Assembly (NCBI GenBank): GCA_023014485.1
Contig: JAJOZX010006162.1
Location: 1-64,000, forward strand
DNA: 64,000 nt
From: Bathynomus jamesi
Taxonomy: Eukaryota > Arthropoda > Malacostraca > Isopoda > Cirolanidae
Direction: 5' to 3'
Shown one piece after another: positions 60,268 through 64,000 of the stretch. The notes under the pieces were generated by a model. The model was not told where the DNA came from. It saw only the letters and a program-made list of their open reading frames with translations, and did not search any database. The translations under genes were made by a program, and so were the position numbers. How positions within the stretch are numbered: the first letter of the stretch is position 1; each line of letters starts with the position of its first letter.

Positions 60268-60729
60268 TAAAAAAATGGCGCACCAATGACTATATTATCT
60301 TATATTTAACACAATATTGTAAGATTAATATTCACTATTGAAAAACTTAAATATATTAAATAGTTTTTATTAAAAATATTTCTTTCGTTATTTTTATTAA
60401 AATCTGTTTCTTCATTTAGTGATTGTTTTTATTGTCTACCTATCTATTTATATATCTGTATGTCTATCTGTATGTGTGTCTATTCCTAAAATATTATCGG
60501 GCAAACAAAGCGTTGAGAACAAAAAATATTTATACTTTTCCTTAATTCAACAACAATACATTTACCTATTTGATCATTGATAAAAAGTAATCTCATGGTT
60601 ATGGTTTTTATGGTAGATAGGAAATGTACTTACCACGCAACTGTTGATGGTTTCCTTCGAGTCAAACAATACACCACCTTTCACCCCAAAATAAAATGAG
60701 GACAAAATTAAAATTAATTTCACAATCAT
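37472..60729 (-). CDS. FReD gene 2: secreted fibrinogen-related lectin, ten coding exons
   Basis: Ten minus-strand exons, with AG/GT borders and consistent phases, would encode about 423 residues if one missing base in exon 3 is allowed for: signal peptide (residues 1-18 or so), helical N-terminal region (about 33-128), Ser/Thr linker (129-186), then a complete fibrinogen-related domain from PTDC at about 187. The domain has [12 protein letters not shown], the calcium site FDMDNDKA and [17 protein letters not shown], so the key cysteines and the acetyl-group pocket region of tachylectin-5/ficolin-type lectins are kept. Family knowledge suggests a secreted, multimeric recognition lectin of innate immunity. 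Exon 3 is one base short, so this copy is either a pseudogene or carries a sequence error. It is part of a tandem array; intron 8 is loaded with transposons. Confidence 0.88.
37912..38021 (-). CDS. FReD gene 2, exon 9 (calcium site)
   Basis: The acceptor TTTCTCTTCAG is followed by [20 protein letters not shown], then [16 protein letters not shown] and the GTGTGT donor. DMDND matches the Asp-rich calcium loop of FReDs. The phases at both ends match exons 8 and 10. Confidence 0.92.
38022..39152. other. intron 8 of FReD gene 2, proximal part
   Basis: No coding block was recognised. It has only short open frames, including one of 70 codons at 38786-38998 that looks like chance. Confidence 0.5.
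39153..40421 (+). mobile_element. mariner (DD34D) element, inactive
   Basis: It is 1269 bases long, flanked by TA on both sides, with inverted ends AGGTTGTAACATAAATTCTG / GCTCGATT. In several frames the plus strand shows [24 protein letters not shown] text, an [11 protein letters not shown] block (first Asp), [17 protein letters not shown] (second Asp) and [20 protein letters not shown] (third Asp). The spacing is DD34D. Frameshifts and stops make it dead. A short internal duplication (CATTTAATTTTTGTT, twice) lies near the 3' end. Confidence 0.92.
40450..41932 (-). pseudogene. pseudogene of an uncharacterised arthropod repeat-family protein
   Basis: The minus strand starts [17 protein letters not shown] near 41932. 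It continues with [53 protein letters not shown] text and [19 protein letters not shown]. Then come [58 protein letters not shown] and [20 protein letters not shown] near 40500. From memory this is a cysteine-bearing protein found in many copies in arthropod genomes and never given a function. Here it is broken by stops and frameshifts. It is probably transposon-related. Confidence 0.65.
42225..43592 (+). mobile_element. ITm element with DD37E transposase, inactive
   Basis: It is 1368 bases long, flanked by TA, with GGGGTTCC and AACCTTAGCCCCCC in both inverted ends. The transposase starts at 42372 ([20 protein letters not shown]) and has a helix-turn-helix ([18 protein letters not shown]). 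A stop comes at 42663, then VSDEFCLR (first Asp), a frameshift near 42880, [18 protein letters not shown] (second Asp) and [11 protein letters not shown] (Glu). There are 37 residues between the second Asp and the Glu. The C-terminus ends [10 protein letters not shown] at about 43480. Confidence 0.9.
42860..43333 (+). pseudogene. DD37E transposase, catalytic core fragment
   Basis: The longest open part of the element (157 codons) runs from just after the first catalytic Asp to LLFQEPAAN. It holds the second Asp (HDKAPC) and the Glu (NVCE), plus a [13 protein letters not shown] block. The start codon used by this frame is internal and not a true start. Confidence 0.88.
43804..44196 (-). pseudogene. 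left-arm copy of the DD41D transposase C-terminal half
   Basis: This stretch of 130 codons ends [13 protein letters not shown]. The first part ([13 protein letters not shown]) is read through the palindrome centre and is not native. Confidence 0.85.
44110..44502 (+). pseudogene. right-arm copy of the DD41D transposase C-terminal half
   Basis: It is nearly identical to the left arm (for example [20 protein letters not shown] here, [11 protein letters not shown] there). The N-terminal part is again read across the centre. Confidence 0.85.
44603..45322. other. intron 8 of FReD gene 2, distal part; nothing recognised
   Basis: AT-rich, with no coding or terminal-repeat signal. Confidence 0.5.
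45323..45449 (-). CDS. FReD gene 2, exon 8
   Basis: The acceptor TTATCACAAG opens [20 protein letters not shown], then [20 protein letters not shown], and the donor is AA/GTAACA. This is the middle FReD block. The first 86 bases match gene 1; the remainder is what gene 1 has lost. Confidence 0.92.
45908..46074 (-). CDS. FReD gene 2, exon 7 (domain core)
   Basis: The 167-base exon encodes [39 protein letters not shown] and [17 protein letters not shown]. It has a TTTGTTTCTAG acceptor and a GTGAGA donor. The split glycine codon (G/GA) joins exon 8. Confidence 0.95.
46369..46440 (-). CDS. FReD gene 2, exon 6 (domain start)
   Basis: The 72-base exon has [19 protein letters not shown] then IYPF, the typical first Cys and SGxYxI block of a FReD. 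The acceptor is CTTCCTAAG and the donor GTAAAA. It is intact here but one base shorter in gene 1. Confidence 0.92.
46729..46809 (-). CDS. FReD gene 2, exon 5
   Basis: 81 bases encoding [20 protein letters not shown] and PTDSTF. It is a linker before the FReD with no recognised domain. The splice sites are conserved between both copies. Confidence 0.8.
46994..47083 (-). CDS. FReD gene 2, exon 4
   Basis: 90 bases encoding [20 protein letters not shown] and NLTQDKTNS. It is three codons shorter than in gene 1. It is open only in the phase that exon 3 would give with its missing base restored; as written, the message would stop here at TGA. Confidence 0.8.
47500..47679 (-). pseudogene. FReD gene 2, exon 3, with 1-base deletion
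   Basis: It encodes [40 protein letters not shown] and EIKNLF. Near 47537 one base present in gene 1 (12506) is missing, so the exon is 180 rather than 181 bases and the outgoing phase no longer matches exon 4. It could be a real mutation or an assembly error; everything else in the gene is intact. Confidence 0.85.
47982..48332. mobile_element. hAT-type MITE, CAGGGGTTTTC ends
   Basis: The ends CAGGGGTTTTCAACC and, inverted, CAGGGGTTTTCTACC have the flanks CTCTAATT and CCCTAAAT (6 of 8 match). Interior GTACCC-rich blocks are typical of such MITEs. It contains the small palindrome at 48129-48270. Confidence 0.75.
48129..48270. mobile_element. 142-bp palindromic mariner-type MITE
   Basis: CAGGGTGTTTCAGGTCGACC is present at both ends in inverted orientation with TA on each side. 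It is fully intact here and nested in the hAT MITE. Confidence 0.85.
48350..48722. mobile_element. palindrome of two 5' halves of a mariner-like element
   Basis: The left arm reads [20 protein letters not shown] then [11 protein letters not shown], the N-terminal helix-turn-helix start of a mariner-like transposase. The right arm is the same text inverted. The outer right end is GTCCCAGAAGTATGGACTC inverted, followed by TA; the outer left end is eroded. Only a solo terminus remains at 13196-13240 in the sister segment. Confidence 0.8.
49662..49730. repeat. (TA)n tract, 5' flank of the LINE
   Basis: About 34 TA units with a few TATTA breaks. It continues as a (TA)n on the 3' side of the LINE at 53623-53660. 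Confidence 0.95.
49740..50372 (+). CDS. LINE ORF1 protein with three CCCH zinc fingers
   Basis: 210 codons, starting ten bases into the element. The N-terminal 95 residues are Asn/Lys/Glu-rich and probably disordered. Then come [40 protein letters not shown] and [20 protein letters not shown], each ending in the final His: one C-x7-C-x6-C-x3-H and two C-x8-C-x5-C-x3-H. A hydrophobic C-terminus ([16 protein letters not shown]) may oligomerise. LINE ORF1 proteins bind their RNA, usually through CCHC knuckles or RRMs; CCCH fingers would serve that role here (inference). The frame is intact. Confidence 0.85.
   Translation: MVPTKNRVDEREDEITNNSIITNNNFITNNDISNTVIRKEDIDERKEISKGGEVDKRSNERNNKKIITINVENKQPKKNNDNTKTKNLENNKKESRSVENIVCKYYAKGNCRYRDGQCIYAHPTLCKMHYTSGFCKFDKKCMFHHLTVCNTYERYESCKYEKKCRYHHPQRNATREQKKRTSKKSANFLDAANTFQLLNTLQQLQNQLKI
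50506..51189 (+). CDS. LINE ORF2, apurinic-type endonuclease domain
   Basis: It contains [16 protein letters not shown] (metal-binding Asn), [10 protein letters not shown] (catalytic Glu), a Cys-rich insert ([11 protein letters not shown]), [16 protein letters not shown] and [10 protein letters not shown] (the GDFN motif). The expected LVFTNN and SDHNIIE motifs follow in the next frame from 51192, because one A is missing from a run near 51177. The role is to nick the target, probably (TA)n. Confidence 0.88.
   Translation: MENKSEPPVCEKERKNKIILANIQGLKSNRSTNKVAYLKGLMQEAGADFACLTETHLKDCQANCENCESCIDKKEIQIDNYNILRADRTVRRKGACAIYTRERHIAEMAISTSNNYVECVAAKIKKLNNVLIVMHRPPNTPTSKFSDSIREVRNLVKDLHSPTPNIFLCGDFNFPFMKYKRIGKNICIHQDKGGTREDQEQVKMLLALADEFMLTQEITENTRKTTA
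51192..51530 (+). pseudogene. LINE ORF2, end of endonuclease, shifted frame
   Basis: It begins [20 protein letters not shown] and contains [13 protein letters not shown], the last endonuclease motif. The true protein returns to the first frame near 51465 ([20 protein letters not shown]). Confidence 0.8.
51904..53580 (+). CDS. LINE ORF2, reverse transcriptase and C-terminal domain
   Basis: The open frame has [89 protein letters not shown] and the catalytic [10 protein letters not shown] long C-terminal part ends [15 protein letters not shown] and GATSLTFAK. All RT catalytic residues are intact. A TAA at 51901 separates it from the same-frame segment 51469-51900 ([19 protein letters not shown]). 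One stop and the 51.2-51.5 kb frame changes are all that break ORF2. Confidence 0.92.
   Translation, partial: SQGESITDFDFTTDDITQAIGKLKTHSAAGPDKWNATLNKNCKNAIAEPLYWIWRRSLDTGEIQGILKSANIVPIYKGGDRSEAKNYRPVSLTSHLTKIFEGIVRQKIYDFLETQKKFNDNQHGFRSGRSCLSQLMEHYNNIIDSLESNENYDVLYTDFAKAFDKCDHGIIIHKLKYMGITEKVGKWIFNFLSERRQVVTVQGVSSSESEVLSSEPQGTVLAPLLFIIMLSDMDEDVTRDSTVTSFADDTKISRKIRNPEDIGSQQTDIKRIYKWTEDSNMKFNTEKFQLLRYGNREDLKSMEYYTPNGQEIQRNSRAKDLGVMMTDDAKFETQNKIAVNRAKRITGQILRTFKRRDRNVMIPLLKTLIIPKLEYCSVLTSPYKKEDIRQLEGIQRSFTAKINGCKELNYWERLRELDLYSLERRRDTHTIIYTWKIMEKLVPNLTLNPITPQTTVESRSGRLCRTPKLKARQGTSLTLKENSFVVRGPKLFNQLPKDLRNTKGVAVEIFKRRLDAWLRTIPDEPGVPGYVRWRAQESNSQLHQANSRGGATSLTFAK
53623..53660. repeat. (TA)n tract, 3' flank of the LINE
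   Basis: About 18 TA units directly after the LINE tail AAGGTTA. The MITE core resumes with AATTGACGATTGATTAGG. Confidence 0.95.
53837..54970. repeat. segmental duplication (matches 14521-14985)
   Basis: It is collinear with gene 1's segment through GCTAAGAAATTTGTTAAGGC and the TTAGG-type block at 54845-54945, with the private MITE at 54073-54350. The match ends near 54970, the breakpoint of the exon 1-2 deletion in the other copy. Confidence 0.85.
54073..54350. mobile_element. MITE, TAGGGTTGCCAGA ends, with (GA)n inside
   Basis: The ends CTAGGGTTGCCAGATTTTG and CTGGCAACCCTA are inverted. The paralogous site near 14700-14708 lacks it. The interior has GGACA-type sub-repeats and a long GAGAGA run (54168-54230). 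Confidence 0.75.
54971..56060. other. AT-rich intron 2 DNA of FReD gene 2
   Basis: It holds a (TC)/(TG) simple stretch at 55130-55205 and an (ATT)n tract at 55988-56060. No coding block is recognised. It has no counterpart in gene 1 (deleted). Confidence 0.6.
56063..57129. repeat. segmental duplication (matches 836-1915)
   Basis: It is collinear with unit 0, including exon 2, and continues after the MULE at 58008-58630. Confidence 0.85.
56900..57008 (-). CDS. FReD gene 2, exon 2
   Basis: 109 bases with a TTACATGCAG acceptor and a GTAAAA donor, encoding [19 protein letters not shown] then [17 protein letters not shown]. It is an amphipathic helix that may multimerise the lectin. It starts in phase 0 from exon 1 and leaves one base for exon 3. 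Confidence 0.85.
57401..57422. repeat. (TTAGG)4-like run
   Basis: Four GGTTA units in a row inside the MULE derivative, directly before the exon-like segment, so they double as a possible TTAG acceptor. It is an interstitial telomere-like motif and not a telomere. Confidence 0.8.
57423..57542 (+). pseudogene. last exon of a MULE/FLYWCH-type transposase
   Basis: It reads [20 protein letters not shown] and [19 protein letters not shown], then a stop. This resembles the C-terminus of MULE-domain proteins (LKNLCxDYxxxRKTLxEFL), from memory. Upstream exons are missing, so the element depends on others. The 5' edge at TTAG is inferred. Confidence 0.55.
58017..60633. other. intron 1 of FReD gene 2
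   Basis: It matches unit 0 as far as about 58630; after that it is AT-rich and unique in the window. It contains an (AAT)n run at 60231-60268. No coding block is seen. Confidence 0.7.
60231..60268. repeat. (AAT)n microsatellite
   Basis: About 12 uninterrupted ATA/AAT units. Confidence 0.95.
60634..60729 (-). CDS. FReD gene 2, exon 1: signal peptide
   Basis: 32 codons from ATG at 60729: [18 protein letters not shown], then [14 protein letters not shown] and GTAAGT. The charged start, hydrophobic core and small residues at the end are a clear secretion signal. The donor is in phase 0 and fits exon 2. No second copy of this exon is found in the window. Confidence 0.85.
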
Positions 60730-61004
60730 TTTCACTTTTCTAATCACGAAAACGTTTATTTAAAAGTATTTTAAAAAACAATAACTTTTATAAAGGAAAT
60801 AGAAAGAAGGTGATGCAGAGCAGTACTTAGGAATAAAAGTGTCAGAGTTTGTGAAGTCGAGGCTTTATTATACCAACAAAATGGTAAATACTCAGTGCTA
60901 AAGAACATCAGGAAACGCCTTTCTGAACTTCCTCGAAATGTGCGCAACGACATTAAAACTTTAGTGTATTGAGGGAAGCTTTTTTATGATAACAGTTAAA
61001 AGTT

Positions 61005-62330
61005 TACTTCCTATTTTGCAACGCATTTCCTGTTTCGTTTATTCTTTAGGATAGAATTAGGTAAAATATTATTTAAAAATTAAAAATGATTATATTGGTA
61101 ATTCTGTTTGTATAGAAACCCATTAAATATTTCCTTTATTAAAATGAATTTATGATTAAAATTAAATTGTTGCAATTAAACATAATTATATCTAATAAAT
61201 AAATTATGGAATTTTTATGACCGATTTCGAGTTTATAAGCCCTTCATCCTGAGTATTATTACGTTTCATTTGCGAAATTTAGCGACGATGGGTCTATTCA
61301 GAAGTTATATTGGTGACCATCATCTCCGTTCATAGTAAAAAAGAACTGTGGCTTGGATATCACGTAAAGCTGTAAGTCTCCTCCGTCACATGGTCTTTCC
61401 CTTTACGACGGAGGTCAAACGACAAGAAACACATTCATTTTTATCTAAAGACTCCCTCAAGAATTATTTAAGGATTATTTTTTTAAAGACTTCCTGAGGT
61501 TCACTCAAAAGTCATACTAGTATACACTTAAGTCACTCTTATGTGGGTTAATCAATTTTTAATACGATTCATTACTCGTTCTTTTGATCAGAAGATACCA
61601 ACGGGTATTGCACTTCATATTACCTTCTATTCACTGCATATAAAATTTATTCAAATTCGGATACAAAATACTTAACATTCCCTTTATAAGATTACTTATA
61701 AATCTGCGTCTCAGGGATAAAATTTCACGTCTATGTATATATCTATGACAACTTAGCTCTTTTTAACCCTGACAGGTAGAAATGGCCCTATATAAACAAT
61801 GTGACATGGTTTATACATCTGAAAGATAGACGGACATCATTACTCAAGGATCGTGGAACATAACGTATTCTCTTGCACACCTGTAAACAAATTACCCTTC
61901 CAGTCGCCAAATCAAAACATCACAACTCTAGAAAGACTTTTTGAGATCCAGATTTCTTTAAAACTGTAGAAAAATAGAACGTTTATACTTTGTGAAATAA
62001 AATTTACTGCAGTTTTTAGTTTGATTTCTTTGGTCTCTAATACTGATATTATTCAAAGATGGTTAAGTGTTTAAATGTTGGGCGAGTGGGGATTAATGTG
62101 TGGCTCACTTATTGCAGACTGGCACCGATGAGGGAATTCACAAAAAGTCATTAATTATACTTTTATTCTTATAGAGGCAAGAATTGGATGATTATTCTTA
62201 GTTAATTATTAAATATTAAGTATTGATAGTTAGATAATGATGCTTGTCATTATTATATAATCCGGCCTTTCTCTTTCCGAACCTTTCCAGCCTTTCCTTC
62301 TGCCATGAACATCCTCCAGCCCTTTCCCAC
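61005..62330. repeat. segmental duplication: 5' flank of FReD gene 2 (matches 15107-18160)
   Basis: It is collinear with the other copy but lacks the 548-bp array and the hAT, so it shows the ancestral layout. The CCCACACTCAACTTATAT text at 62327 is the empty hAT target. It would contain the promoter region, but no TATA or initiator is convincing. Confidence 0.85.
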
Positions 62331-62717
62331 ACTCAACTTATATAAAACATCATTTGGGGATGTCCAGATGGGATATGGAGAAAGATAGCCTTCTGTAGGC
62401 CTACCCTAAAGAATGCAAAAAAGTAAAGTGGGTACATTAGGATGGAGTTTGAGGCCTACTTTATAATGCATATATATTTATATACATATCATTTAATAAC
62501 AGCACTTTTGCAATCATAAATAGTTAAACATTTTTTGGTGTTTTTGCTGCAATAGAATGGGAAAATAGGTCTGAAGCTGTTAATCTCTTCATGCACTGGA
62601 CCGCACACGATTGAAGATTAGTGGCCTTGAGTGGGAGTATATATCGACTATTTTTTAATTCTTATTTAAAATAAAAAATTACGGGAATACTATGTATATA
62701 CGCAGTGTATATATATA

Positions 62718-62998
62718 TCACCTTCTTTAACGTTGGTTTTGCTTCCGCCCGAATTGTTGATTTTGAAAGAAGGTCAAGCTTGTCACTCCATCTTAAACCT
62801 ATAGTTTAACGCGTGGAATTCGAACTACGCCGAATAACAGGTGAACAGAACTTGCACAGTCCTCGCTCGGACTCGATCTCACGACCTCCCGATCAACAAT
62901 CCACTGTCTTAACCACTGGGTACCTAGCGAGGGTACCCATTTGTATACCAACCAATTTCTATTGTGTGGAAGGATGAACAAATGCCACCACTACACTA
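62718..62998 (-). mobile_element. composite tRNA-type SINE, most complete copy
   Basis: In minus-strand order: GTTCATCCTTCCACACAATA, GGGTACCCTCGCTAGGTACC, CCAGTGGTTAAGACAGTGGA (box A-like), GGGAGGTCGTGAGATCGAGT (box B-like), GGAGTGACAAGCTTGACCTT and CAATTCGGGCGGAAGC, ending AAGGTGATATATATA. (TA)n tracts lie on both sides. Confidence 0.75.
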
Positions 62999-63403
62999 GT
63001 ATATATATACATACACGAGTATATTTTTTTTTCAGTAGCGTGCAAATTAATTGCACAATTGCCCGAAATAATTTTGACTGATTTATGATTGAATGTTTTT
63101 GAGAACTTATCATTTCTCATTCACTTTCTTGTGTTTTGCGTGAGGGGACAATTCACTATACACAGAATGGCTAGACGAATATTGCAATAGTTACAAACAT
63201 GAACGTAATCACATGTAAGGGCATTTATGTGAAGACTGACTGAGATGTTGATAGGGCATAGGTAGGTCAAGAATAAATGAATGAAATGAATTAATTTAAA
63301 TGGTTCCAAAGAGAAGAGGTCAACAAAAATTGAAGATTATTCAATAATTAATTACCACAAGAATATATTAACCTAACATTATTCAATTCAGGCAAATACA
63401 TGA

Positions 63404-63622
63404 ATGAACTTCAACATGGCCAAACAACATTTATACGGCATAACATTAGACACAACGCACCATATAAATAATGTCTTGCAGACTGTAAATTCTTTATTAT
63501 TATGCGAAACAACCGATACTGAAGATATCAGTATGAGAATTCCGTATTCAAGGTTGGAAAATGTGAAAGGAATCAGTTTACTTTATGACGTCATAATCTG
63601 TCAACTAATGCAATATATGTAA
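63404..63622 (+). CDS. short ORF conserved in both segment copies, unrecognised
   Basis: 72 codons, MNFNMAKQHLYGITLDTTHH and onward (ETTDTEDISMRIPYSRLENV). The copy at 26196 differs mostly at single residues before losing frame. The conservation is no greater than the surrounding DNA, so it may be non-coding. No family is recognised. Confidence 0.25.
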   Translation: MNFNMAKQHLYGITLDTTHHINNVLQTVNSLLLCETTDTEDISMRIPYSRLENVKGISLLYDVIICQLMQYM

Positions 63623-63952
63623 TTTCATAAATAATACTTTAGTCACTTACTTCGGATATATAAGTCATTATAGGGAGTAACAAAAGAAAATGAATTATAA
63701 GGACACATTAGTAAGGAAGTTATGACCCTTGTACAAGTGTGAGTGAAACAGTAAATAAGTATTTACAATAGTACTTAATAAATTTCGTGCTATACTCATT
63801 AAAATTTCTAATTCCTTACAAAACTTCTCAAATGAATTTTAATGTGAAACAAAGGCTGTTTAAAGTCTCATCATTTCCTAAAGCTCAAAAAATGTAAGAA
63901 ATTTGAGGGAAGCGTTGAAAATATTATTAAACTGGACAATTTAATACAAATT

Positions 63953-64000
63953 TTAAATGAAAGCACACTTGTGAGTGTTGAGTTTGGTTACTGAAATAAT
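63953..64000 (-). CDS. FReD gene 3, 3' end of last exon (cut by the window)
   Basis: It reads ISVTKLNTHKCAFI and TAA, matching the last residues of gene 2 exon 10 ([14 protein letters not shown]) with three changes. It shows that another copy of the gene lies beyond the right edge, about 3.2 kb upstream of gene 2. Confidence 0.8.
   Translation of the reverse strand: MISVTKLNTHKCAFI

Larger units (their letters stand above)
62331..63800. repeat. segmental duplication (matches 24571-26570)
   Basis: It is collinear without the GGTTGC element (empty site at about 62711) and with a longer SINE. It ends just before the next FReD copy. Confidence 0.85.

Noticed and set aside
60900..61005. Promoter of FReD gene 2
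   Set aside because: Several TATA-like strings occur in this AT-rich DNA, but none stands out in position or context.

Overview
This is eukaryotic DNA: AT-rich, with split genes, long (TA)n and (CA)n tracts and dense transposon debris. The transposon families (mariner groups with DD34D, DD37E and DD41D spacing, BED-finger hAT, MULE, CR1-like LINEs), the TTAGG-like motifs and a tachylectin-5/ficolin-type gene fit an arthropod, perhaps a crustacean or chelicerate. The species cannot be fixed from the sequence alone.

The only host gene I can support is a secreted fibrinogen-related (FReD) lectin on the minus strand, present as a tandem array. The best copy (gene 2) runs from 60729 down to 37472 in ten coding exons whose splice phases all fit: signal peptide, helical linker exons, then a complete FReD with its calcium-site and GGWWY motifs. 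It carries a 1-base deletion in exon 3. Gene 1 (12648 down to 9536) keeps exons 3-8, lacks exons 1-2, has a 1-base deletion in exon 6, and has lost the FReD C-terminal half through a deletion that joins exon 8 to the end of exon 10 in frame. A lone exon 2 (1682-1790) belongs to an older unit, and the last exon of another copy enters at 63953. The flanks are duplicated too: 836-2500 matches 56063-58630; 7140-9535 matches 35100-37471; 9550-14985 matches 45370-54970; 15107-18160 matches 61010-62330; 24571-26570 matches 62331-63800.

The rest is mobile DNA. Left part: decayed LINEs (1-785, 2560-3790, 3850-6740) with a nested hAT-type element. Middle: a 6.4-kb broken hAT (18162-24562) that holds a CR1-like LINE, a 548-bp tandem array made from its own 5' end, MITEs, a decayed LINE (29770-31500), a perfect 191-bp palindrome, and a (TA)n-inserted LINE with matching SINEs. 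Inside intron 8 of gene 2 lie a mariner, a pseudogene of an uncharacterised arthropod repeat family, a DD37E element and an 895-bp palindrome built from two half transposons. Right part: a nearly full-length LINE with a CCCH-finger ORF1 (49731-53622), MITEs and a MULE derivative.

Because the segments are duplicated, at least eight insertions have a visible empty site in the paralogous copy, which confirms element ends and target duplications. Two patterns look new: hAT-type elements that each carry arrays of their own 5-6 bp motif inside both ends, and a set of MITEs that share one inner core behind different terminal repeats.
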